Part shown: piece after piece, positions 45,816 to 58,183 of the stretch
Numbering within the stretch: the first letter of the stretch is position 1
How the letters are laid out: each line of letters starts with the position of its first letter
Assembly (NCBI GenBank): GCA_002104945.1
Contig: MCFH01000057.1
Location: 62,001 to 126,000 of the forward strand
Length of the DNA: 64,000 nt
Direction: 5' to 3'
From: Piromyces finnis
Lineage: Eukaryota > Neocallimastigomycota > Neocallimastigomycetes > Neocallimastigales > Neocallimastigaceae
Notes under the pieces: model-generated
Databases searched by the model: none
What the model was told of the DNA's origin: nothing
Seen by the model: only the letters and a program-made list of their open reading frames with translations
Made by a program: the position numbers and the translations under genes

Positions 45816-46220
45816 AATACTTAAAGTATTGCTTGTTAATATCAATATTAATAAAAATATATAATATATAATAATCTTTTCAAAGAATTAAATTTATAAA
45901 TGTAAAGATATCAAAGCCTCTGTTTGATATCTTTAATGTAACTTAAGCCACAAGTATTATTGTTTAAGTTACACAAATTATATTCAGAAAAAGAAAATGA
46001 GACATAATTTATTTATTAATAATTAAAGTTTAAAACAAAATAAATTATTAATTTATTTTTAATGTTTAACAAGTAAATTAATATTCTCAATTTAAATCCC
46101 TAGTTTTAGTATTGTTTTTTTATAGAAATAGATAAATAATAAATGATTAATATATCAGTAATACATGGGCAAATATTCAAATTGAATAGTACTTAATTTG
46201 AATTGCCAATTGTATTTTAC

Positions 46221-46823
46221 TGTAATGCTGACACAGAAAGAATAGATTAGGATATCTATTCTATTACAATAACACAAAATTTAAAATAAAATAAAAATTG
46301 TTTTATTAAAAATATCTTTTATTATAATAGAAATTTTATTAATAACAATTACATCGATAAAATGATGAAAAATATCTTCTATTTATATTTTTCCTAAATA
46401 CATTTATATTATATTATAACTATTTATTTCTTATATATTATTATTTAAAATCTACACTAAAATCTTAATTATTAATAAATATTTAAACTATAACTATTTT
46501 TAGTAAAATACAATTGGCAATTCAAATTAAGTACCATTTAATTTGAATATTTGCCCATGTATTACTGATATATTAATCATTTATTATTTATCTATTTCTA
46601 TAAAAAAACAATACTAAAACTAGGGATTTAAATTGAGAATATTAATTTACTTGTTAAACATTAAAAATAAATTAATAATTTATTTTGTTTTAAACTTTAA
46701 TTATTAATAAATAAATTATGTCTCATTTTCTTTTTCTGAATATAATTTGTGTAACTTAAACAATAATACTTGTGGCTTAAGTTACATTAAAGATATCAAA
46801 CAGAGGCGTTTGATATCTTTACA
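46221..46823 (-). mobile_element. solo LTR A inserted in the LTR A of element S
   Basis: 603 bp in opposite orientation, TSD TTTAC (46216-46220 and 46824-46828). The two A sequences form a large inverted repeat. Confidence 0.9.
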
Positions 46824-46943
46824 TTTACTAAAAATAGTTATAGTTTAAATATTTATTAATAATTAAGATTTTAGTGTAGATTTTAAATAATAATATATAA
46901 GAAATAAATAGTTATAATATAATATAAATGTATTTAAGAAAAA

Positions 46944-46989
46944 TATAAATAGAAGATATTTTTCATCACTTTATCGATGTAATTGTTAT
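46944..46989 (+). promoter_or_regulatory. core promoter of element S LTR
   Basis: TATAAATAG begins at 46944. The predicted transcript start GTAATTGTTAT begins at 46979, 35 bp downstream. The same spacing is found in LTRs B, C and I. Confidence 0.6.
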
Positions 46990-47103
46990 TAATAAAATTC
47001 TATTATAATAAAGATATTTTTAAAAACAATTTTTATTTTTATTTTTTTATTGGTGTTATTATAATAAAATAGATATCCTAATCTATTCTGTGTCAGCATT
47101 ACA

Positions 47104-47114
47104 ATAACAATTAC
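47104..47114 (+). promoter_or_regulatory. primer-binding site of element S (self-primer)
   Basis: ATAACAATTAC directly follows the 5' LTR and is the exact 11-base complement of GTAATTGTTAT (46979-46989). Its last base begins a small hairpin, CCTAACG (47114-47120) with CGTTAGG (47134-47140). Confidence 0.7.
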
Positions 47115-47466
47115 CTAACGAAAACCAAGAATACGTTAGGGTATCTACCGCCGAGTAAAAGAAGAAAAAGAAGGAATAACTACTGGGTTGAAATTGAATC
47201 TACTGCCGAGTAAAAGAAGAAAAAAAAGAAGGAATAACTACTGGGTTGAAATTGAATCTACCGCCGCCGAGTGGGAAGAAAGGACCAAGAATAACCATTA
47301 AGGATTGATTAGTAGTACAAAACTTGTTCGACACTGCTTTTGCAGAACGCGTCTGAATAACTTTTGTATTGTTTGATATACTAAAATTATCTTTTGTAAA
47401 TAATTAAAAAAAAAAAATTACTTACTTGAAATAGTAGTAAGAAAACATTTTATTTATTTTAATAAG
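47115..47466 (+). repeat. leader of element S with tandem repeats
   Basis: Two units, TCTACCGCCGAGTAAAAG...TTGAAATTGAA (47144-47198, 55 bp, and 47199-47256, 58 bp), and the start of a third (47257-). The rest up to gag is non-coding. Confidence 0.7.
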
Positions 47467-48800
47467 TTGGAGGGTTTAATTAGTGAATTTGAAAATTTGA
47501 ATTTAGAAATGGGTGATAGGACTGTGGGTGTTTCCGGGAACTCGGGGAACATTATTAATGCTCCACCGATATTCTTTGGTAAACAACGTGAATTGGATGG
47601 ATTTTTAACTAGAGTGGAGTTGGTATTTCGTACTCGACCGACACTGTATAATACAGATCGAGTCAAGGTCGACTTTGTTATATCATACTTCTCTGGTAAA
47701 CCTTTGGAATGGGCTTCAGTGTTGATGAAGAATAATAGTGGGGTTTTAAACCATTATGATGAATTTGTAGATAGGTTGAAGGCTAATTTTGGCAGTTATA
47801 GATACGATACCGTTGTAGCTAACGGAAAATTAGATAATCTTCGCCAAAGGAAACTTGGTCAGGTATTAGATTACATTAACGAGTTTCAACGTATTAGCCA
47901 AAATTCAAGCTTTAATGATAGCGCAAAAATCTACATGTTTCTGAAAGGTTTATTACCACCACTTAGGGAGAAGTTGGCTTTCATTGAATCAAACCCAACT
48001 TCAATTGAACAATTGATTTCTTCAACTATTTTAGTTGAAGATATGATGTAAAGGAATTCTCTAAGTGAATTTTATTTTAATGGTAGAAGGGCTAACGATC
48101 CTATGGATGTGGATGTATTTAGAATTAGTAGAGAAAATAAACGCAAAAGGTATGTGAATATCCAAGGATCAAGTAAAAATTACAATGAAAACATAGACAA
48201 CTTTGAAGAAGAAAAGAAAAAGGGGTTATGTTTTCTTTGTAAACAGCCAGGACATTTAAAATTTAATTGTCCTAATAGAGTAAAGCCCAGAAAAGTGTTA
48301 AGAATTGTGAAAGAAAGGACTCCAAAAATTGTTAATCCAAAAATTTACAAAGTTGGAGTCAAGGGAGTGAAAAGTGATTTAAACCTTGTGGACTTTTACT
48401 TGAGTACCAATGAAGTCTCGGAAGTTAAAATTAAGGTTTTAATTGATTCGGGTTCTGAATTAAATTTCATTAATCCAAGTCTTGCTGAAGAACTTGGTAT
48501 TAATTTGGAAAAAGTAGAACCATTCCGTGTATCTGGTATTAGTGATGGAGTTGTTAGTGTTTGGGAAAGGACTGAGAAGTGCATGCTCCGTTGCAAAAAT
48601 CACTTCGAAGTAATTCAACTTTATGGATTACAAGTCCCCGGTGTTGATGTTATTCTTGGTTTGCCGTGGATAAAGAAATGCTTTCTACGACTCTAAGAAA
48701 ATCGCTTTTAGTTCTAGTTATTGTGCCAGACATTGTAATTAAGGCAAAAGAAAGAGAAAACCAAGAAAGAAGTCAAAGAATTATCAGTTAGATCATGATG
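47467..48800 (+). pseudogene. gag: gag-protease of element S
   Basis: The gag frame opens at 47467; MGDRTVGVSGN at 47509 is an alternative start. The capsid core includes PPIFFGKQRELDGFLTRVEL, LEWASVLMKNN and VLDYINEFQRIS. An in-frame TAA at 48049-48051 interrupts it, then the same frame gives the zinc knuckle CFLCKQPGHLKFNCP (48232-48276) and the protease motif VLIDSGSELNFINPSL (48440-48485) to LGLPWIKKCF. A frameshift near 48683 and a TAA near 48742 precede the pol frame. The gag is close in sequence to the damaged gag at 62787-64000. Confidence 0.85.
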
Positions 48801-51800
48801 TTCTCGACCGAAGCTTGACCAAAAAGCCGAAAATAGATCCCTCTGTCCCAAACAATGAAGAAAAAGAATATGTTAAAGGCCGCCTTGTTAGAACCATCAA
48901 TGATGAAGATGATAGCGATGATGAATATATTAGTTTTAATAAAAAAGATAAATGTATTGTAACAAAAATTAATGAAACATGTAATAATGATAATGAATCA
49001 TGTAGTAATAATAATAATAATGGAAAAGATATTAATAAAGATAAATTGGTCGCCGTACCAACCCAATATTTAGAATTTAGTGAAGTGTTTAATGAAAAAA
49101 ATTGTGAAGTGTTACCTCCTCATGGACCTTATGATTGTGAAATCAAACTTAAAGATGATTCGACTTTATTTTATGGACCTTTGTATCCATTAACTGAAGT
49201 TGAAAGAGAGGAACTTAAAAAATATATTGATGATAATTTAAATAAAGGTTTTATTAGGAAATCATCGTCTCCTGCTGGTGCCCCAATTTTATTTGTTAAA
49301 AAGAAGGATGGCTCCCTAAGACTTTGTATCGATTATAGAAAGTTGAATGATATTACAATTCGTAATTCATATCCTTTACCTTTAATTAGTGACCTTTTGG
49401 ATAGGGTGAAAAATGCTAAGATTTTTACTAAATTAGACCTTAAATCCACTTATAATCTTGTTCGTATTAAAGAAGGTGATGAATACAAAACGGCTTTTCG
49501 TACTAAATATGGACATTTTGAATATCTGGTTATGCCTTTTGGATTAAAGAATGCACCTGCAACCTTCCAACACTTCATTAACGATGTTCTTAGTGACTAT
49601 TTAGACGATTTTGTTATCTCATATATTGATGATATTCTTATTTATTCTAATAATATCGAAGAACATCATGAGCATGTTAAAAAGGTACTTAAGAAACTAC
49701 TTGAAAATAATCTTTATGTTAAATTAGAAAAATGTGAGTTTGATGCTGAGAAAACCACTTTTCTTGGTTATGTCATTTCAAAGGATGGATTGCAAATGGA
49801 TGAAAATAAAGTTAAAGCAATTCTCGATTGGTCTGTTCCCAAGAATGTTAAAGAGGTTCAGTCTTTTATTGGTTTATGCAACTATTACAGAATTTTTATT
49901 AAAGACTTTGCTAAAATTGCAAACCCTCTTCACAAACTCACTAGAAAGAATGTTGCTTTTAACTGGGTGAAAGAAGATCAGGACGCTTTTATTTTATTAA
50001 AATCTCTGTTCATGTCAGCTCCTATACTGAAACATGCGGATAGTAATAATCAATTTATTGTTGAAACTGATGCTAGTAATTATGCTGTCGGTGCTATTCT
50101 CTCTCAAGAATTTGATGGCAAATTACATCCTATTGCATTTCTTTCTAAAAGTTTGACGAGTTGTCAAAGAAACTATCCTATATATGACAAGGAACTTTTA
50201 GCTATTGTAGTTGCTCTTGAAGAATGGCGTCATTATTTAGAAGGTGCACGCCATCCGTTCATAATTTATACTGATCACAAGAATTTAACATTTCCTAGAA
50301 AACCTGAAATGTTATCTCAGAGACAAATTAGATGGAATTTGTTCTTATCCAGATTTGATTTTAAACTCATTTATAGAGCTGGAAAGAAATCCGGTAAGCC
50401 TGATATCCTGTCTCGTAGAAGTGACCATTTAGTGAATAATATTAATTCTGATGTTTCTTGTCTTACTATTTCGCTTCATCATAGCGATAACAAACCGTTA
50501 ATCGATTCTATTTTATTAGAACTTAAAAATGACGATTTGTATAATTCTATTGTCCAATTTAAAATGAATGGTTCTGCATGTAATGCACCTATTAAAAATA
50601 TTGATAAAGTTATTATTGATAATGAAGGATTTTTGCTATATAATAATCTTATTTATGTTCCTAAATCTCTTAGGACAAGAGTTTTGGAACTTCATCATGA
50701 TTCTGTTGCTGCTGGTCATTTCGGTATTAAGAAAACCACTGAACTGATTTCCAGAAACTTTTGGTGGCCAAGATTTCATTCAGACGTTAAATCTTTTATC
50801 AAATCTTGCGTGACTTGTTGCAAATTCAAAGTCCCCAGACATAAGCCTTATGGATTGTTATCCCCTTTGGACACTCCCAGTAGGCCCTGGTCTGATATTT
50901 CTATTGATTTTATTGTTGATCTTCCTAAGTCCAGAGATATGACAACTCTCATGGTTGTTGTCGATAGATTTACTAAATTTGCTCACGCTATTCCTTTACG
51001 TTGTCTTCCTACTGCTTCGATTGCTGCTGATGCTTTTATTGCTAATGTCTTCCGTTTGCATGGTCTTCCTGATTCCATCATTTCTGATAGAGGCTCGCAA
51101 TTTACTTCTGACTTTTGGTCAAGACTTTGTGACCTTCTTAATATCAATCATTCATTATCAACTGCCAACCATCCGCAGACAGATGGTCAAACGGAGAGGG
51201 TGAATGGCATATTAGAACAATATTTCCGTTGTTTTATAAATAAAAAGCAAAATAACTGGGTTGATCTTATCCCATTTGCTGAATTTGCATATAATAATAC
51301 TTTACAACAATCTATAAATCAATCCCCATTCTTTGCTAATTATGGTTTTCATCCAAAGTTCAGCTTAGAAATTCCAGCTAATGATAGACCTAGTAGAGCT
51401 GAACAAAGAGTAATTGATATGAATGAAAACTTTAAATTATTAAAAGAAAATTTAGAAAAAGCAAAAGAAACATATAAGAAATATGCCGATATGAAAAGAA
51501 TGATTCCCCCGGAGTTCGAAGTGGGAAAGAAGGTATGGTTATTGAAAGATTCTCCTGGAACTAACTTAAAGAAAAAATTAGCACCTCAAATGCTTGGCCC
51601 ATTTGAGATAATTGAAAAAGTTAGTTCTCTCGCTTTCAAATTGAAACTTCCAAAGACAATGAGATGTCATCCAGTCTTTCATGTCTCATTGTTAGAACCA
51701 TACTTTGAAAACGAGTTTAACGATAGGTCTAATCGTAGGAAGAGGAACATTCACCTTAACACAGATTTGATTGAAAAAATTCCAGAGAAAATTGAGAAGA

Positions 51801-51987
51801 TGAAATCTGTTAATGGTGAAACATTTTATAAATTATCGTGGAAAGGATTTGACAAATCCACTTGGATTTCGGAAGATCAGATTCCAGATAAACAATTAAT
51901 ACAAGAGTTTGAAAGAAACTCTAAAAAGTCAAAACATAAGTCGAGCGACTCCTCCATGAAAATTAGAAAGAATAAAGTTGGTAATCT
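48801..51987 (+). CDS. pol: pol (RT-RNase H-IN-chromodomain) of element S
   Basis: Over 1000 uninterrupted codons. RT: HGPYDCEIKLKDDST, SLRLCIDYRKLNDIT, LKSTYNLVRIKEGDEYKTAF, FGLKNAPATFQHF and catalytic SYIDDILIYS (about 49615-49650). RNase H: VETDASNYAVGAILSQ (50060-50108), YDKELLAIVVALEEWRHYLE and IYTDHKNLTF. Integrase: zinc finger HHDSVAAGHFG and SCVTCCKFK, DFIVDLPKSRDM, ISDRGSQFTSDFW (51080-51120) and PQTDGQTERVNGI, giving D,D,E. The C-terminus has the GPFEIIEKV and FHVSLLEPYF boxes and a chromodomain-like KIEKMKSVNGETFYKLSWKG with DKSTWISEDQI. The end is fused to LTR sequence, so the native C-terminus is lost. All catalytic residues are kept; the best-preserved gene of the window. Confidence 0.92.
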
Positions 51988-52393
51988 ATATTGTTTTTTC
52001 ATAGAAATAGATAAATAATATATAAATAATAAATGATTAATATATCAGTAATACATGGGCACATATTCAAATTGAATAGTACTTAATTTGAATTGCCAAT
52101 TGTATTTTACTAAAAATAGTTATAGTTTAAATATTTATTAATAATTAAGATTTTAGTGTAGATTTTAAATAATAATATATAAGAAATAAATAGTTATAAT
52201 ATAATATAAATGTATTTAGGAAAAATATAAATAGAAGATATTTTTCATCATTTTATCGATGTAATTGTTATTAATAAATTTCTATTATAATAAAAGATAT
52301 TTTTTAATAAAACAATTTTTATTTTATTTTAAATTTAGTGTTATTGTAATAGAATAGATATCCTAATCTATTCTTTCTGTGTCAGCATTACAA
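51988..52393 (+). repeat. 3' LTR of element S, 5'-truncated
   Basis: Matches the A LTR from TATTGTTTTTT onward to CTGTGTCAGCATTACA. The last pol residues before the stop at 52018 are encoded here. Followed by TSD ATAAA. Confidence 0.85.
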
Positions 52394-53146
52394 TAAAATA
52401 TTCTAAACTATTTATACTATTTTTAAAATTACATTTAATAATTAAATAACTTTTCAATACATGATTATATTTATAATATAATTTATAATACTAAAACTTA
52501 AACTTAAGTCTTAATCATAATTATTAAGAATAACTATTGTTTATACTAGTAATAATATTAATTATAATAGTCTTATTGAAATAATTGTTATAATATAAAG
52601 TTATTATCTTCCGGAGGATTATTTTAATTTAATTTAATTTACTTTAATTAATTGGGAAAGATAATTTAGTTTTACAGAATGATTTATGATTAATACATCA
52701 GGGGTGATCATTCTCTGAATTTCCATTAATCATTTGTCCATAATTATCTTTAAACCTTAATATCTCGTGAACCAGTAGAGATATCATGCCCGTATTAACA
52801 TATATTGTGGTTCTCGAGCGTGGCTTTCTAGCAAATGTAGTTTCAGCCAAAAATATTTCTATTCAAAAATCGCAATTGGTTATGGAATTACGATTGTTTT
52901 TTGATATTAAATCATGGCCTTAAGGGTTAAAGGGGTTTATAATAATATATGAAAGGGTTAAGGTCTTGTTACTTGAGTTTTTAATATTTCTGATATTCTT
53001 CAATATCGTTTTTTAAAAAATTTGATAATAATTAATTTTTTGTTATTTTAAAATTAATTTCACAATTTCAAGTGATCTTGAAATTGTAGATTCCACTAGT
53101 ATCCGTGACATTTAAATAAATTATTCTGTTAATACAATATTTTACA
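52394..53146. other. LTR-E-like sequence with foldbacks, no gene
   Basis: Begins AAATATTCTAAAC and ends TTAATACAATATTTTACA, resembling the reversed tips of LTR E, but the middle is different. Contains a perfect 11-bp hairpin (53062-53072 with 53077-53087, loop TGAT) and paired AGAATGAT/ATCATTCT near 52676-52716. Possibly another LTR family; no TSD seen. Confidence 0.4.
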
Positions 53147-53522
53147 TTTAATGTCCATATGTAACGATGCTATGGTTCAAATAAGATATCACAATACAAT
53201 TGAATAGTTATAAAAATGAAAATTTAATTATTTTTAATTTTTATTCATTTAATTTATTTTTGTTTTTCAAATTTTATTAAATTTTTCTAAAAACTTCGTA
53301 CTTTTTCCAACTATCCATCATTTGAAATTTAATGATTTTGGATAGCTAACAAGTTAAATTAATTCTATTCGTAATATATGGATCATTCATTGTAACATAT
53401 ATTAAATCATTAACATATATTATGAATTATCTCTTAATATTTGAATAGAAAAATTCTTAATTAATAATTAATAAATTTTTAATTTATGATATGTGTAACA
53501 TTTTACATATCATATATTATAT
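53147..53522. other. AT-rich spacer, no gene seen
   Basis: No reading frame or repeat match was recognised. Confidence 0.4.
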
Positions 53523-53943
53523 ATTCAATTATAACATATAATAAAATAATATTATTCAATTAATTATGCCCTTATTTAGACATAAGTAATAATTTTTCTA
53601 TCGAGGTATCTTCTGCTTTGTGTGTAACAGTTTCCTCTTTTAGTAAAAATTATGACATAGAATTTAATTAATAAAATAAACCTTAAATAATAATAAAATA
53701 CTAATAACTATTTTAATAATAAAATATTATAAGTAATTATACTAATGCTAATAATAAAGGTTATAATTAACTATATACAAATAATATAGCTATATAATAA
53801 AAATATGAATAATTAATAGAAAAATGTATAAAAATTATAATATATAATTTTTATATTTTAAAAATAGAGTTAAACAATAATAAGGAATATAAATAGTTGA
53901 AGGTTCAATTCTAGAACTCTAGCTAATTCAACTATTTATGTTC
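53523..53943. repeat. dispersed repeat Q, second copy
   Basis: Matches 36358-36872 but lacks the foldback insert. Ends in the same ATAAATAGTTGA...TCAACTATTTAT hairpin. The next about 230 bp are unassigned. Confidence 0.65.
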
Positions 53944-54172
53944 ATTCCTTAACAACGATGATAAATAATAATTATAAATATATTATAAATTTGATATTAG
54001 TAGAGAATTTTATTATAAAATAATTATTAAATAATTTTATATAGTTTATTATAAAAATATAATTTACATAAAATCAAATATTTTATAAATATATATATTT
54101 GATTGGATTAAATTATAAAATAATTTTTAATATAAAGAATAATAATAATCGAAAGAAGACTTAGAATATTAA

Positions 54173-54668
54173 TGTAAGAAATACTTGTGGCCATAAATTT
54201 GCCCACAAATATTTCAATTGAAGCCATATATTCTGGTTAGCATTTATTGACTAGAAATTATTCATAACCATATATTAATGGTTATTTAAATAAAAAGTTT
54301 ATTCACTTTACCCAATCAAGTGGTAAAGAAAATAAACTAGTATAATTAAATAGTTAATGTAAACAAACGCTAAAATACTTTAACGTTAGTATTAAAGTAA
54401 ATTAATAACTATAATAATAATAATTAATGTAGAATAATTATAACTAATAAATAAAAGATATAATTAAAATAATTATTTAAGTAAATTTATTTCATAATAT
54501 TTATATATTTATTTATTTATATTTATTTTTGTGCTATAATATTTATTTTAGTCCTTTTATAATTTTTTATAAAACTTTATTTAGTTATTAACTCGTATAA
54601 AGAGGTAATAACTAACTTAATTAACTTTATTAATAACTTATAAACTAATTTATAATAAACCTTTTATA
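54173..54668 (+). mobile_element. LTR family H, diverged copy
   Basis: TGTAAGAAATACTTGTGGCC...ATAAACCTTTTATA; the last bases are mutated and no TSD is matched. Probably an old solo LTR. Bases 54669-55013 downstream are AT-rich without a gene. Confidence 0.7.
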
Positions 54669-55013
54669 ATACTAACGCTTTATAGTTAGTTTTTACGTTA
54701 GTTTAGTTTTAATTAGGTTAGTATTATTAAAAGTTCTTAAAAAACATATTGTATTTTATTAAAATTATTGTTTAATAATAATTATTTACAATATTTTATA
54801 TAATATTTTAATATTATAATTAAAAGAAGTAAATTTATTATTAAAAATAATTATTTTATAGTAGTTTCATAACAAAAAGTTACTTATTTTTTAATTTTAA
54901 AATTCATAACCATATTATTTTATATAATAAATTCTCTAATTTACTGAAAGAATTTATTTTAGAAATAGAAATGCGCAAATCAGGTAAATCTCCTAACCTT
55001 CGAGGTGTCAATA

Positions 55014-55825
55014 TGTAAAATATTGTATTAATAGAATAATGTATTTAATACGTATTTAAAATAATGTATTAAATTAATGTACCGTAAATTTTACAAACAT
55101 TTACATCACAATATATTAACATAAATTTATGTGAAATTTTAATTTATTATAAGATAATGTATTACAATACATTAACATAAATTTATGTAAAATTTATTTT
55201 TTGATAAGATAAAGTTTTTGATGATAAAATAAAATTTTAAATTAAATATTTTTTAACCAATAAATATTTTAGATAATAAAAATTTTTTTATAAACTAAGC
55301 CTCAAAATTAGAAATATATAAATTAAATATATGTTTGAAATATAATCAACCATATAGTAAATAAATCAAAACTTTATTTTAAGTTTAAAAATCCTTTAGT
55401 AAATAAATTGAATTTAAATAGTTTAATACAAATAATTTCTTTTAATAAATGTATAAATGTAAATAAATGTAAACAATGTAAAATTATAATATTAAAACAT
55501 GTATATTAGAATTAATTCAATTTATTTAAAAAGTATAAATAAAGAAAATTTTTCAACTATTGAAACAATAGTTGGAAAATCGTATAAATTAATTTTGTTT
55601 AGATAAATTAACATTAGTTATAATTAGTTTAATTTTAAATAATAAAAATATATTGATTACCTAGTGAGGGCTCTGGTGAAATAACCTTCACGGTAAAGTA
55701 ATCAACGGTTGTTTTAGTTAGAATAATTTAATAAATAAATAAAGTATAATAATTAAAAATAATTTAGTTTAATTTAGTCGTTAATAAAGTGTATACAAAC
55801 CTGAACTATGATAGTTTATTTTACA
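55014..55825. mobile_element. solo LTR, family E, second copy
   Basis: 812 bp, TGTAAAATATTGTATT...ATAGTTTATTTTACA, flanks CAATA and CCATA (4 of 5 match). Keeps both hairpins of the first copy, including CAACTATTGAAACAATAGTTG and TTGATTAC/GTAATCAA. Confidence 0.8.
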
Positions 55826-55840
55826 CCATAAATTTGTAAT

Positions 55841-57222
55841 TGTAATAATTTTATTACATGTATTAATATTTCACATAATAAAATTATTAGCTACATTTTA
55901 ACACTAATTGTTAAAATGAGATAGTTATAAGGAAACTATTTATTAAAATAAAGAAAAATATACCTATCGAGTTTATTATAAGAGCCTACAATAAATAACA
56001 CTCGAATTAGGTTTTAATATATTTTTTATTATAAAGGTGATTTATTAATGTTAAAGGTGTATCAATTTATTTATGTTATTTATTATAATTTCTTATAATA
56101 ATAACTCTTGATTTTCAAATGAAACTCAAGTGGTCTTTTTATATAAAAATTTAAAGAATAAAAGAAAGTTCCAATCTTAATAAATTTCTTTTCTAAAAAA
56201 AGATTAGAAGAAAAACCTAGATGGAAAATATTAATCTTAAAACAGATTATATATTTAACAATAAAACAATTAAACACACGATAAAATAAAAATAAGAGTT
56301 TCTTTTTTAAAAATTATCTTCTTTATTAATGGTTAGAAATAAAATAACAATTACATCGATTCAATTGATAAAATTTACATGTATTTATATTTTTTCATAA
56401 TTATATTCTAATATATTATTCTATTTAAATAAACATATAATTAATATAAAATAAACAAAACTAATCTAATTAAATAATAAAATAATAAAACTAAACTAAA
56501 ACTAATTCATTATACTTTTAATTCAATTTGAGTAAACTCAAAATTGAATAAAGCTCATGTATTATCTATAAATTAATTTAATATTATCAATACTATTCTT
56601 AATATATTTCCTATTGAAATATAAACACATCTATTTTTAAAACTAAGTTAAAATTATTAAACTATTCTAAATTTAAATAAGAAAGTATATTATTATTAAA
56701 CTATTCTAAAATTAAATAAAAAGTATTTAAAGTTATTATGAATATTTAAAATATTTGAAATATTTAAATTTAATTAAGATTCTTTTGTTCCTTAAATTTA
56801 AATATTTATCTTTATTTAATTTTGACGGAATTATTATAAAATAATTTATTATTAAATTATTCCATTGAATATTAAAAATTTCATAGTTAATTATAATAAA
56901 TATTAATTTATTATTTAATAATTAATAGTTAATTATTAAATAATCTAAAGATATATATTATATCTTTACACTAGAAAAGTTTCGATTGATAATCCATTCA
57001 TATCAATCATCGTATTATTAGATAAAACCGAATGGATTCGGGAAAATTCTAATAATCTTTTTTTATAAATACAATAATTTACGTTATATTTAAAATACAT
57101 TATGTATTATAATAAAATTTAATAAAATTTAATAAAATATTAAAAGTTAAATAAAAATATAATAAATTAATTTTAATAAGAAATATAGATTATTTATTAT
57201 AAAATAAATCTAATTTCTTACA
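55841..57222 (-). mobile_element. LTR family G carrying LTR-B
   Basis: G-type sequence from TGTAATAATTTTATTAC to AATCTAATTTCTTACA, with LTR-B nested. On the minus strand it follows the end of an integrase gene after the purine-rich ATATAGAAGGGTTAA, so it may be the 3' LTR of that element. Confidence 0.7.
56222..56970 (-). mobile_element. solo LTR, family B, in LTR G
   Basis: 749 bp, on the plus strand TGGAAAATATTAATC...TATATCTTTACA, TSD CTAGA (56217-56221 and 56971-56975). Confidence 0.9.
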
Positions 57223-57850
57223 TTAACCCTTCTATATTTGTTTCTTCCTCTAATTCTGGGTTTCTTTTAGTATAAGGCTCCAACTGAGAGATATGAAATA
57301 CCGGATGAATGTGAAGGTTTTTCTGGTAATTCTAATCGGTAGTTCATTCTGCCCTTCTCTTCAATGACTTTGACAGGTCCGAAGTATTGATTAGAAAGTT
57401 TACGAGCTGGTTCATTGGAGAAATAGAATCTTTTGAGCCACACTAGATCATTTACTTTTAATTTTGGCCCAGTAGATTTTTTAAAATCGCCGAATTTTTT
57501 AAATGATGCTTTAGCTTTTTCTAGATGTGTCTTAATAGCATTAAAGTGTGCAGACCAGTCCTTAGTTAAAGCTTAAGCATTGTCCTTAAGTAAGATTGGT
57601 GGGGAATCAATATTGCATACTGGATTAAATCCATAATTTGCATAGAATGGTGATACTCCAATCTTACTTATGTATGGTGTTATTATATGCAAGTTCACAG
57701 AGAGGGAGGAAAAAACACCACTCGTTTTGTGCTGAGGAACAATAACACCAACACCTAAGGTATTGTTCAATTACTGAATTAACAGGTTCCACTTAGCCAT
57801 TGGATTGCTGGTGATGAGGTGTTTAGAATATAGCCATGACCTCAAAATAT
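57223..57850 (-). pseudogene. gypsy integrase C-terminal fragment (element T)
   Basis: Minus strand: HHQQSNG, a stop, then VEPVNSVIEQYLR (about 57740-57810, the integrase glutamate block), SPFYANYGFNPVCNIDSPPI (about 57600-57660), KLKVNDLVWLK-like residues and HPVFHISQLEPY near 57280. Several frameshifts. The upstream part is replaced by a plus-strand RNase H fragment at about 57855. Confidence 0.65.
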
Positions 57851-57861
57851 AAATGAATTAA

Positions 57862-58183
57862 GATCTTTTTAGGTTTAATCAGTTATTACAGAAAATTTAT
57901 TAAAAATTCTTCAATTCGTGCAAATCCATTATTTAATTTAAGGAAAAATATAAAATTTGAGTGGAGCGAAAAGTGTAATAACTCATTTGAAGATCTACGA
58001 CAATGCTTATTATCAGATCCTATATTAGTATTTCCTGATTTCGAAAAACCATTTATTATACTTACAGATTCATCAACAACTTGTATCGGTGCTGTTCTTT
58101 TACAGGTGGAAGAAGATAAATTGGAACACCCAATTTATTGTGTTAGCAGATCACTAAAGCCAACTGAGAAAAACTATTAGTGT
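57862..58183 (+). pseudogene. gypsy RT-RNase H fragment (element U)
   Basis: Reads GLISYYRKFIKNSSIRANPL, FEWSEKCNNSFEDLRQCLL and RNase H LTDSSTTCIGAVLLQVEED (about 58065-58115), then CVSRSLKPTEKNY, where LTRs interrupt it. Probably the same element whose integrase tail is at 61286-61823, the region between being replaced by nested LTRs. Confidence 0.7.

Larger units (their letters stand above)
45901..47103 (+). repeat. 5' LTR of element S, split by another LTR A
   Basis: TGTAAAGATATCAAAGCC to TGTGTCAGCATTACA, interrupted at 46221-46823. The core promoter survives in the right part (TATA at 46944, predicted start at 46979). Confidence 0.85.
45901..52393 (+). mobile_element. gypsy/chromovirus element S (A-type LTRs)
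   Basis: The element runs from the 5' LTR (45901-47103, itself hit by a reversed LTR A at 46221-46823) to a truncated 3' LTR ending at 52393. TSD ATAAA is present at 45896-45900 and 52394-52398. It links the many solo A LTRs of this window to a coding element and fixes their orientation. The deletion at the 3' end removed the end of pol, the polypurine tract and about the first third of the 3' LTR. Confidence 0.85.
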
